Below are positions 22,440 through 31,262 of a stretch of 64,000 bases of DNA, piece by piece. The translations under genes and the position numbers were made by a program. This stretch comes from Blastomussa wellsi (taxonomy: Eukaryota; Cnidaria; Anthozoa; Scleractinia; Plerogyridae). The notes under the pieces were generated by a model. That model was not told the DNA's origin and searched no databases. It worked only from the letters and a program-made list of their open reading frames with translations. Location: contig OX393561.1 of assembly GCA_947652115.1 (NCBI GenBank), forward strand, positions 6,647,405 through 6,711,404, read 5' to 3'. How positions within the stretch are numbered: position 1 is the stretch's first letter; every line of letters starts with the position of its first letter.

Positions 22440-22996
22440 TTTACACCGACGATCAACTGTAAAGTGTCATTACATTTGCGGCCCGAGCGCGAAGCGCAAA
22501 TAAACAATAAACTTGCACTCTTTGCAAAAAGTTATACATCGGCGAAACAGGGAGACGACTAGGCGACCGATTCCGAGAACATCTTCGCGACGTAGAGAAA
22601 GACGACAAAACTGCATCGAAACCGGTCGCGAGACACTTCAATCTCCCAAATCATTCTAAGCAGCATATGGCAGTCTGCGGCGTTTCCCTTCACCAAGGAA
22701 ACACGGAAAGCCGCAAAACTCTAGAACACAAAATGTATTTTTCAAATCGGCACTCTTAATCCTCACGGTATCAACGAACGCTTTTCATTCAACTAATTTA
22801 TTTCGTTGTTTTCACGTTACCAGGCACCAGCCAGTAGCGAAGCTCCATCTTTCTGTATATAAAAAACACACGACCCACAATTCCTTGATTCGCTCCGACG
22901 AAGGGCTAACGCTCGAAACGTCAGCTCTTGAATCTCTTTACGGTGGCCAATTGACATTATCAACCCAGTTGATAAAACCAAATTATATTGTTATAC

Positions 22997-23041
<45 letters not shown>

Positions 23042-23042
23042 C
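22440..23042 (+). mobile_element. Penelope-like element 3' fragment, copy A (GIY-YIG endonuclease)
   Basis: From about 22525 the plus strand encodes CTLCKKLYIGETGRRLGDRF and FREHLRDVEKDD..ASKPVARHFNLPNH, the GIY-YIG endonuclease that follows the reverse transcriptase in Penelope-like elements. The copy has small indels relative to copy B near 22730. A conserved 3' non-coding part follows (CGACGAAGGGCTAACGCTCG, then ACTTACCCCCTCT at the end). The 5' 75 bp (22443-22520) is in the opposite orientation from the matching piece in copy B. Truncated and inactive. Confidence 0.85.
22887..22934 (+). ncRNA. Hammerhead-like motif in Penelope-like copy A
   Basis: Order: GATTC-GCT (stem I), CCGACGA, AGGGC-TAAC-GCTC (stem II), GAAA, CGTC (minimal palindromic stem III ACGT, cleavage after C), AGC..GAATC (stem I partner). 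It fits a minimal type I hammerhead except that the usual CUGANGA box has C in place of U at its second position. Penelope-like elements are known to carry hammerheads. Confidence 0.5.
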
Positions 23043-23295
23043 TAAAGACTAGTAGTTTCAAAGGAGAAGTTGAGTGCTGCCTCTCTAGTCTGGTAAGGTT
23101 AAGCAATAGTATGTGTGTTTGTATCAAAAGATTTGAAAAAAGTTTTGTTAAACCGTATACCATTTCCGGTTACAGGCCGTTTGGCCTAAACTTCTGTCTA
23201 CTTCCAAAAGCTTGGCTGTCGTTTGAAGTTCACGATAAATATACCCTAGGTGATTAACCTAGATGAAGTTGAAGACATAATCAGGTATTGTCTAA

Positions 23296-23828
23296 GGCCC
23301 CATTTATATGGTCTCGGGTACCCGAGACAACCCTCCCTCCCGAGACAACTTTACCGAGCGTTTATATGACAAAATTTGTCCCTGGCAGCCGAGTTAAAGT
23401 TGACCCTGTTTGATTATTCATAAAGTATTTTAATATTCAACTCACCAGTTATCCTTCTTTCTTTGAATTTCTTTCGTTTATTCGATCACTGGAGGCCTTG
23501 CTGGGTTAAATTCTATTTCTTTAGTGCATTTTTTTGCGTAAAAACCTGAAATTCGGACGGTACGTGACACTCGGCACGTTCAGAGTTGTCCCGGGTAAGC
23601 GAGCCAAAGTGTTTATATGAGAAAAAGTTGTCCCGCCTGCCAGGGTTACCCTACCTGCCGAGACGAGACAACTCGCCCACCCGAGTTGTCTCGCCCCCCG
23701 AGACAACTCGGGCGGGATCATATAAACGGTCCGTGGAATCTTTCAAAGATTTTAGTGAAAAGTTAGCTCGCCCAGGGTAACTCGGGGGGAGGGTTGTCTC
23801 GGGTACCCGAGACCATATAAACAGGGCC
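23296..23828. mobile_element. PIF/Harbinger-like MITE, TAA target duplication
   Basis: Terminal inverted repeats begin GGCCC and include TTTATATGGTCTCGGGTACC, followed by CGAGACAACCCTCCC. The flanks are TAA (23293-23295) and TAA (23829-23831), the TWA duplication used by PIF/Harbinger. The interior contains many CCGAGACAACT and GTTGTCTCG units in both orientations. No coding sequence. Confidence 0.75.
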
Positions 23829-23831
23829 TAA

Positions 23832-25478
23832 GTTAGGGTTTTGAATCAATATTTCTACTGGTGGTACTTACACGTCATGTTAATTAGCGCAGTTTGGCCT
23901 TTATGAAATTGTAGTATTGATATACAAACTAAGTTCTTTTATGAATTTATGTTCAATATTTGAGCTAATTTTAAGGGTACTGAACAGGTTCGCGGGTCAA
24001 ATTCGTTCAGAATTGTGATTTTGATTGTACATAAACTGTGTGTATTTTTCTTTCTTTTACAAAAAACAGAAGTCCAAAATCTTTTTTCACTCCGGAGTTA
24101 TTGCGAATTTCCTTTTGTGCGTGACTCATTGCGTCACACTTTAAAGGTGTCGCTAACTTCTGTCGTTGCAGTACAGTTTTGGCTGGAGAGAGAAAACAAC
24201 AGAAAAAAAGCGAGAAAAAAGTCCTTGGGTTCCAAAGGCTGATCGCTTTGGCGGCCAAGTCAACTGGATGCGCCTCCAACGAAAGCAGAATTTGAAATTT
24301 AGAGTCCGAAAAGTAGTGTTTTACGAAAGGTTCGTACAAACCTTGAAACCCGAGGCAAAGCCTATAGGAAGAAAAATTATCGACGGCTTCCATGAGGCAG
24401 TTTTGACGAGATTAGGCCATTTCGTGGGATTTATGGAGCTTCGAGTGTGGACCGTTGGTGGACTAAGTGGACTTTCGCTTCGCTTTACTCGTATAGGCAA
24501 AACCTCAGAAGGTAAACTCGCCTAAATGTCTTAAATCGACTCCAGGACCACAGGGACATCAAAATAACGTAATGAAAACACAAAGTAAGTCATTTTTATT
24601 TGCATTCTTTTCCACATGTAGAATTTAGGGCAATTTTCGAACTTTTCTCATATATTATCTTACATAATGTCACATAAATCAAATACAACGTATGGGCCGC
24701 CTGTGAACACATGTGAGTTTCATCGATTATAAGCGGGGACTTGCTGATTGGCTGCTGGCTAGTATTTTAAAGGGGATTGCTGATAGGCTGTTTCTCGATC
24801 TGAACCATCGAACGTACCAAACTTCGAATCCTGTCAAGAATATATGTGCTGCCTACGCTAATGCTCAGGCGGCAAAAATACAAGGCTCTCAGTGGTGAAA
24901 TGGCCAAAATTCGATCCATTAGTTTGTGTAGTTTGGCTCAGCAGATAACTAAATTTGTTAAATGGGTCTTCAAAAAGGGTATTACTGGAAGCCAATGAAT
25001 CGTCTGTCAAAAAAGGAATTAGGGAGCTTAAGCAATGAGGACGGCGACGGCTGGGACGACGCCTGCTTAAAAATGAATTTATATTTTACGCACGAATCTC
25101 GCAATTGCCTTGATGTATTCGGTGCATCTATCGCTTTCAAACGTAGTTCATGTAGAAAATATAAGGACGGCGGTTATTTTAAAACAGAAAAATGAAAATT
25201 TAGCAGTAGAGGTTCACGTTTTCCAAAGTACTCAGAAATTGGTCATTTCACGTTGTTGTTTTGCAGAGGACGGCAAAGAAATGTACAAAAAATTATAACG
25301 CACGTGCAGAGCTATTGTACTGCTCATTAAATCTTTTGTTTAGCGACGTTCTTCTTGACGTTGCAGTCGTGGTTTGCTTAAGCTCCCTATTGTAAAATGA
25401 GAGGGGACGGTAAACATCGCTGGTAAATTCTAATTATACTACATGTAGCACTATGGTGATCTGTCCCTCTAACTATTG
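23832..25478. other. Gene-poor stretch, nothing recognised
   Basis: Open frames of 60-128 codons occur on both strands (for example 24166-24525), but none resembles a family I know and none shows a splice pattern. CTGATTGGCTG/CTGATAGGCTG is repeated near 24745-24790. I assign no gene. Confidence 0.4.
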
Positions 25479-25508
25479 TAACAGACGCTTAGTTGTCTGG
25501 AATGTCAG

Positions 25509-25654
25509 CGCCAATAAAGAGGAAACACTGCGTTTACTCGAAGGTTTAATAAACGACAACACGTTCGCTTGGCGAGCACATGGAACAGACTAGATGCCAA
25601 CGCGCGTGCGCAGCGTAAACAACCGCTGGCTACAATAAACATAACGTAGTGGCG
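25509..25654 (-). repeat. Downstream (3') LTR of retrotransposon 1
   Basis: 146 bp, identical to 31057-31202. Plus strand begins CGCCAATAAAGAGG and ends ACGTAGTGGCG. Confidence 0.9.
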
Positions 25655-25852
25655 TGGTTGCCTCCTAGTTGTCTCCCTAGTATACAGGCACAGGAGAAAA
25701 CTGAATGTACATGTGAAATAGACGACTTAATAAAGGAACATGCAAAGGAAGAACTGAGACAACACTAAAGCTGAACTAAAACTAAAATCATTAAGCACGA
25801 CGGGTGCCGTCTCTGGTCCCTTAGATTTGTCCTTCTAAACACTAAACATGAA

Positions 25853-28800
25853 CTACAATTTAAAACTGAAATAAGCACAACGGGTGCAGTCTCTGTCTGG
25901 TCCCTTAGATTTGTTCTTCGAAGAGTAGCGAGTAAAATGAAGTAAATACTTTAAGGTAAAGTACAAACATTCCTGGTTCACTACTTTAAGTCCCAGTCCT
26001 GAGTTTGCCAAAACGGGGCGCTTCGTTGCATTTTGGCGGCCAGACCGTCTGGGGGGGACTACAGCAGCAGATTCAGGTGGAGCATCTGAAAGAACCGAGC
26101 AGCCTGGAGAGGAGTCTGGGGTGCAAGGTGGTGGGACAATAGCTGCAGGTACTGGAGGAAGTTCCTGAACAGGGACACTGTCATGTACAGGTTGTGAAAC
26201 CGTGTGTTGGTCAGGGGCTGGAGGCCGAGTTTCTGATAGTGAAGGTGCAGGGACAGTGGAGAGTCTTGGTGGTAGAATGACAGGGTCGGCGTCATCATCA
26301 GAGTCAAGGGAGGAGGGCTTATGAAGGCCACGAATGGGGCCCTGCGGGGACTGAGCCAAAACTGTCGGGGCCACTGGATAGCATTCAGACATAGGCACCG
26401 AGTAGATCTTGCTGCGAAACTGGGAGGTGGTGAACTTCCGTAGCTCACAAGAAAGATCCTCGCGAACGCTGACCACGAGGTATTTCTCACGGGCTTTCAA
26501 TTTGTCTCTGTCACCTTTCAAGAAGACTAAGTCGCCAACGGAGACGGCAACTGGGGGTAGGTTGGTACGTCCACGAGCCTTAGACTTTGCACTGGGTGTG
26601 TGATTCTGCAGGCGGGAGTAATTCTGACTAAGGATGAGTTGTCTGTCAACTACGGGTAGCTGTTCTCCAGTTAGCTGGTCGCGTTGAGTCCAGACTTCCC
26701 GCGCCGAGAGGCCGTCTCGCCGGATGCGGGAGTTTGCATTTGCAGTTGCTAGTGCCAGAGTGACATCAGACACCGGGCCTCCCTCTGGGGACAAGTTCAG
26801 AAGCTCCAAACCGAGCTCCTCTATGGCACGTTCTGCAACGGGGTTCTTGTTGGGATTCTTGACCCTGCCGATCTCCAAGGTAATTCCATGGGAGGTGAGG
26901 ATTGGGTCGGTGGCTAGTGCACAGAAACCAGGGGCAGGATCAACGCGGACTGTCGCACCGCCGTCGTGTAAGGAACGCAGCTGGGAACACAGGACTATGA
27001 TGGCGTTGCGGAAATCCTCATGTTTCTCGCTCTTGATAAGGGTGGTCAAAGTGTATGAGGAGACTGTCTCTCTTAGTACTAGGTTTAATTGTCGGTGACG
27101 GCGGGCAACATCAGCAGCGAAGGAAACGCCAATCGACGGGGGAGGTTGCTCGCTTGACTGGGGCTGGAAGTGTTTAGGGATCGATTTCACAGACTCACAG
27201 ATGTGACAGGAGGAAGATACAAGGTCAATGGCTCTGTCAACATCTAGTGCGAAGAAGTATCGGCTGAAGAGACGCTTTGTTTGGTACTTTGAAGGGTGAC
27301 AAAAACGGATGTGAAGAGCAGTTAATAGGCCACCTAAAACGGAGCGAGGAACAACCAGGCGCTCACGAGAGGGTTGGAAGGGCTGATGATCTCGCACAAC
27401 GAGAAGGCCATCAGCAGCGATTACCACATCCTTTAGGTAGCGTTTCACATCGATAATATGAGTGGCCTTCTTAGAGGGTCGGGTGCCTTGGCTAAGGTGA
27501 GAATGTGTCCTCCGGAGGTGAGGGCACTCCATCTGGGTAGCCTGCCAAGCAGCACGGCCAGTGAAGGGCATCTTGACAGAGCCTTGTAGTACGTCACTTA
27601 CAGAGAGGCTGCGAACAACAGAATCTTCGAGTTCGACGATAAATTTGTAAATTTGGCAACTAGAGTCCAAACATTCCTTTGGGTGTCGGCTTGCATAATC
27701 GGAGGGTAGGTTCTCCACTCCGGCAATATGACGGACGTGGACGGAATAGCGGCTGACTGTGGACAGGAAGGTGGTGACTCTGGAGCTGGCGGAGAATTCT
27801 CCTCTTCTCAGCTTTTCATAAGCTTGAACGCAAGGTCTGCTGTCAGTGAGTACCTCGGTTGTGTGTGAGGATTGAATGATATAGGGGGCAAAATGTCTTA
27901 TAGCTGCACCGATAGCTAGGGCTTCAATTTCACAGGGCAACCAAGTCACTTGATGCTTACGAAGCTTGGCGCTGAAGAATCCAGCCAAGAGCAGCTTCCC
28001 ATTTCGGTGGACGTACAGTGTGGCTGCAATGCCTCTATTCTTGATGGCGCCGTCAGTCACTATCCATAAGGCATCTTGTGGCTGGGGGATGGTGATGGTC
28101 CGGTTGTCTGCCAATGCACGTTGGGCGGTTTTAAAGGCCAGCAGTAATTCATCGCACCATACAACCTTTTCTCGGGACTCTTTCCCAGCAGTGGCTTGGT
28201 CCAGGGGATCAAGGAGCTCTGCGAATCTTGGAAGCACACGGCTGAGAACCTTGTAAGCCCCGACGAAGGAACGGAGGCCTTGGACGGTTGAAGGAGGCTC
28301 GACTGAGGAAAGTGCGGCCAATTTGTGAGGGCTGGCTTGTAGGGTGCCATTAGACCACACCCAGCCTAGTACGATAGCCTTTGATGGGCAGATGATAGTT
28401 TTGGCTGCGGACAAGCGAAGGTTGTTCTTTTGAAGTAGGGCAAGAACTCTTCTCCAATTGTCAAGGACTTCAATGGGGCTGTTTCCCCCGACATACAGGT
28501 CGTCAGCAATTTTGGCAACACAGCCCTCTTGGATGAGGTCCCCCAGAACTCGGGACATCAGCTCTTCAAGGCAAGTTTCTGACCCTGGCATCCCCATGGC
28601 TGAACGAGTGTAAACACGGATGCCTTTAAATGGTGTCGCAACACCACAGTACTTCATAGATGAATGGGCCAGGGGAATCTGATAGAAAGACTTCAGCAAA
28701 TCGGTGATAACCAGGTACTTCCATTTCCCGATTTCACGCAGCACACCATCAACATTGGGCATTAAGGAGGGTTGAGGCTTGCTGTACTGGGCAACTTCTC

Positions 28801-30928
28801 CGAAGGATGTCACGAGCCTGCTACCACCGTTGGGCTTCTTCACTAGAAAAGAGGTGTTCAGGTACTCCACATGGACATTGACTTGCTCGGGTTTTGCAAA
28901 GACGCCAGCAGATTCAAGCTCATCAAACTTGTCTTGTAATTCCTCAAGGGTGTTCTTGTTGTACTGCGGAAGCCTGCCTTTGCGTTGAGGAGGGAGGGTG
29001 GGGCCAATGTTGACAACAGCCTCAATTTTGCCGCTCGCTCCATTGTACTTCGATATGGAGGGGTTGAACACATCATCAAACTCCTGATTGAGGGCAATGA
29101 ACTTGTCACGAGTGTCCTGATCAAGGCATCCATCAGGATCAAGGATCACACTGGGTGAGAAAGGCTTGCAGGTGGTTGGAGGAGGAGAGGTAGCAGTGAG
29201 TGTGATGGTAGGTGTAGGGGAGGCGGAGGCTTCAACAGGTAGGATGTGCCGAACCTGGCAGAGCTGCTCACCACTCTTCAGGAGAATGGGGGAGTCAGTT
29301 GTGTTGGAGACACGTACAGCATGATCTACAGCTTGAATTTGCTGTGGTGGAGGCCAAGCGTCTTCTGGTTTACGAGGAATGTTAGAAGGGCAGTCTAGCT
29401 GGGGCTCAAGGGCCCACAAGATGTCAGAGTCAGTGTCCGAAGGCGTACTGAACTGGACATACTCCCCTGGCAGAATAACTGTACGGCAGGGGTTGCGTAG
29501 CAGGAAGGCTTGTGTACGCCGCACATTAGGTTGACGGGTATGCCTGGATGGTGAGCTGTAGTGGATGATCTCGGTGCCACCTATCTCAATCTGGCGTTTG
29601 GCAGGGCGAACACCAATGTCGTTGCGAACCATGAAGGGGTTACCGGCCAGGATATCGACGTCTAGCTGACGAACGACAAGGGCATCTAATTCAAATGTCC
29701 ACTGACCACGGGTTAGGGAGCAGTGGACTTCGCCAACGACATCCATTGGGGTAACACCATCGGCCTGACAAGCCATTTGGGAGGCTGGTGTGATGGGAAA
29801 ACCATAAAGCTTGGCGGAGGAGGCACGGACCATATTGGAAGTTGCACCGGTGTCGAGGGTCAGCCGCACAGGGTGTTCGTGGTAGAATGTGTTAAGGACA
29901 GGTGATTGGACTATGCTGACACGAAGGGCTGTTGGCTCTTCACCCTGGGCTTGTGGGACTACAAGGTCAATGCTCTCATCTAAGGGCTCACACTCATCAG
30001 CGCCGAGGTCTTCAGGGTCATCCATAACCATGCGTGACCGAGCCCATGGTCGACGGTCACGGTCAGGCAGATAACGACAATCTGAAAGGTTGTGTGTGGT
30101 GTGTGGGCGACCGGCAGTTTTGCAAAGGACGCAAGACAGGAAGGGGCGTTGTCGAGATTGGACATGACTACTATTAGGGTGGCGCCTTGGTGTGGAACTG
30201 CCAACACGCATGGTTTTCGTATCTTCAATGCTACGTAATTCATCCAGGAGAGATGTGAGAGCTTGAGAAATTTCAGGCTTCAATGAAGCCAGGGTCTTGT
30301 TGCGTAATTCTGAACCATACTTTTGTTTCACCAAAAGAGGTAATCCTGGGTGAATGAGCTTGAGCCAGAGGACAACTACGGTGTTCTCGAGAGTGGGGGA
30401 GAGGTCTTCATCGGCAGTGACCTGATCTCCATGGTGTGTTAAGCCGCCATGAACAGAAAGGAGGTTATCCTCAAAGAAAGCCATAAGGCGCTGGAACAGG
30501 TCCTCTGGTCTTTCGTCTGGCTGTAGGCTTATGCTAGCCAAGTCAAGAAAGTGTGCTCCGGTGGACTGAAAACCATAGTGTTGGCGAATTTTCTGCCATA
30601 TGTCATTCAGCGACGTAGAGTGCTTAACGATGGAATTCCTTGAGATCACAGGGCAGAAGTTAGCTATTTGGCCGAGTAGTAGGTCCAGGTGGGCGCTCTT
30701 TTGGGCTGCAGTGAGTCGCTGAGCTTCAGGGACCGTAGTGCCATCGTTGGTAAGGCCCCTACGAGGATTGGCGGCGGTTTGTTTCTGCCAAGTTGCATCA
30801 AGGAAGGGGACGAAGTTCTTGTCCAGTGAAAGGATGTATATCAGGTTCTGTCGCCAACTTTCGTACGAAGTTATCGTCTCTATTTTTGTTAGTTGCCATT
30901 GTTTTGGGGCTCGAGGCGAGGCGGCCAT
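25853..30928 (-). CDS. Gag-Pol polyprotein of LTR retrotransposon 1
   Basis: A single uninterrupted frame of 1691 residues. In order: a Gag-like helical region (1 to about 245); a Cys/His cluster with CVLCKTAG and HNLSDC near 270-290; an aspartic protease with LDTGAT near 359; reverse transcriptase with ITDLLKSFYQIPL and the catalytic box IADDLYVGG near 806; RNase H with IVTDGAIKNRG; integrase with an HHCC zinc site (H..H..CHICE) near 1205-1240, and the catalytic acids in FAADVARR (near 1269), RVDPAPGF and AERAIEELG (near 1363); and a Pro/Ser-rich tail. The order protease-RT-RNaseH-integrase is that of Ty3-type elements. The RT box ADD and divergent integrase place it away from the Mag-like element at 36260. 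No frameshift separates gag from pol. Confidence 0.88.
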   Translation of the reverse strand: MAASPRAPKQWQLTKIETITSYESWRQNLIYILSLDKNFVPFLDATWQKQTAANPRRGLTNDGTTVPEAQRLTAAQKSAHLDLLLGQIANFCPVISRNSIVKHSTSLNDIWQKIRQHYGFQSTGAHFLDLASISLQPDERPEDLFQRLMAFFEDNLLSVHGGLTHHGDQVTADEDLSPTLENTVVVLWLKLIHPGLPLLVKQKYGSELRNKTLASLKPEISQALTSLLDELRSIEDTKTMRVGSSTPRRHPNSSHVQSRQRPFLSCVLCKTAGRPHTTHNLSDCRYLPDRDRRPWARSRMVMDDPEDLGADECEPLDESIDLVVPQAQGEEPTALRVSIVQSPVLNTFYHEHPVRLTLDTGATSNMVRASSAKLYGFPITPASQMACQADGVTPMDVVGEVHCSLTRGQWTFELDALVVRQLDVDILAGNPFMVRNDIGVRPAKRQIEIGGTEIIHYSSPSRHTRQPNVRRTQAFLLRNPCRTVILPGEYVQFSTPSDTDSDILWALEPQLDCPSNIPRKPEDAWPPPQQIQAVDHAVRVSNTTDSPILLKSGEQLCQVRHILPVEASASPTPTITLTATSPPPTTCKPFSPSVILDPDGCLDQDTRDKFIALNQEFDDVFNPSISKYNGASGKIEAVVNIGPTLPPQRKGRLPQYNKNTLEELQDKFDELESAGVFAKPEQVNVHVEYLNTSFLVKKPNGGSRLVTSFGEVAQYSKPQPSLMPNVDGVLREIGKWKYLVITDLLKSFYQIPLAHSSMKYCGVATPFKGIRVYTRSAMGMPGSETCLEELMSRVLGDLIQEGCVAKIADDLYVGGNSPIEVLDNWRRVLALLQKNNLRLSAAKTIICPSKAIVLGWVWSNGTLQASPHKLAALSSVEPPSTVQGLRSFVGAYKVLSRVLPRFAELLDPLDQATAGKESREKVVWCDELLLAFKTAQRALADNRTITIPQPQDALWIVTDGAIKNRGIAATLYVHRNGKLLLAGFFSAKLRKHQVTWLPCEIEALAIGAAIRHFAPYIIQSSHTTEVLTDSRPCVQAYEKLRRGEFSASSRVTTFLSTVSRYSVHVRHIAGVENLPSDYASRHPKECLDSSCQIYKFIVELEDSVVRSLSVSDVLQGSVKMPFTGRAAWQATQMECPHLRRTHSHLSQGTRPSKKATHIIDVKRYLKDVVIAADGLLVVRDHQPFQPSRERLVVPRSVLGGLLTALHIRFCHPSKYQTKRLFSRYFFALDVDRAIDLVSSSCHICESVKSIPKHFQPQSSEQPPPSIGVSFAADVARRHRQLNLVLRETVSSYTLTTLIKSEKHEDFRNAIIVLCSQLRSLHDGGATVRVDPAPGFCALATDPILTSHGITLEIGRVKNPNKNPVAERAIEELGLELLNLSPEGGPVSDVTLALATANANSRIRRDGLSAREVWTQRDQLTGEQLPVVDRQLILSQNYSRLQNHTPSAKSKARGRTNLPPVAVSVGDLVFLKGDRDKLKAREKYLVVSVREDLSCELRKFTTSQFRSKIYSVPMSECYPVAPTVLAQSPQGPIRGLHKPSSLDSDDDADPVILPPRLSTVPAPSLSETRPPAPDQHTVSQPVHDSVPVQELPPVPAAIVPPPCTPDSSPGCSVLSDAPPESAAVVPPRRSGRQNATKRPVLANSGLGLKVVNQECLYFTLKYLLHFTRYSSKNKSKGPDRDCTRCAYFSFKL

Positions 30929-31056
30929 GTTGGAAAGATCGTAGATCGCTCGCGTGAAATTACGTCGTTGTCACCTTTTTATGGAGTACGGGTCGCAGTA
31001 TCCAAAATCCACACTTGTTTTAGGGAATCCGAGGCGTGAGTTAACAGCTGCCACCA

Positions 31057-31202
31057 CGCCAATAAAGAGGAAACACTGCGTTTACTCGAAGGTTTAATAA
31101 ACGACAACACGTTCGCTTGGCGAGCACATGGAACAGACTAGATGCCAACGCGCGTGCGCAGCGTAAACAACCGCTGGCTACAATAAACATAACGTAGTGG
31201 CG
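31057..31202 (-). repeat. Upstream (5') LTR of retrotransposon 1
   Basis: 146 bp, identical to 25509-25654. It should contain the promoter of the element, and it sits directly beyond the FAM185A polyadenylation signal. Confidence 0.9.
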
Positions 31203-31234
31203 CAGGTCCTCCTGTTATTTAACTGAAGCAATTC

Positions 31235-31240
31235 TTTATT
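31235..31240 (-). terminator. Polyadenylation signal of the FAM185A-like gene
   Basis: AATAAA on the minus strand, 23 bp past the stop codon ending at 31263. The retrotransposon LTR begins about 33 bp further on, which is where cleavage would be expected. Confidence 0.6.
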
Positions 31241-31262
31241 ATCCCATTTGTAGCACACTGTA

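Larger units (their letters stand above)
25509..31202 (-). mobile_element. Intact LTR retrotransposon, Ty3-like domain order, copy 1
   Basis: Two 146-bp direct repeats (25509-25654 and 31057-31202) appear identical base for base and enclose one long gag-pol frame on the minus strand. A purine-rich tract (AGGGAGACAACTAGGAGGC) precedes the downstream LTR, and TGGTGGCAGC follows the upstream LTR as a likely primer-binding site. LTR ends are CGCCA..TGGCG, not TG..CA. The bases next to the element are CAG on both sides, so a target duplication of only 3 bp is visible. Identical LTRs and an open frame indicate a very recent insertion. The upstream LTR lies 60 bp past the FAM185A stop codon. Confidence 0.9.

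Noticed and set aside
24007..24525. Open frames of 119 and 128 codons on opposite strands
   Set aside because: Overlapping antisense frames, no recognisable family, and no supporting splice or start context.
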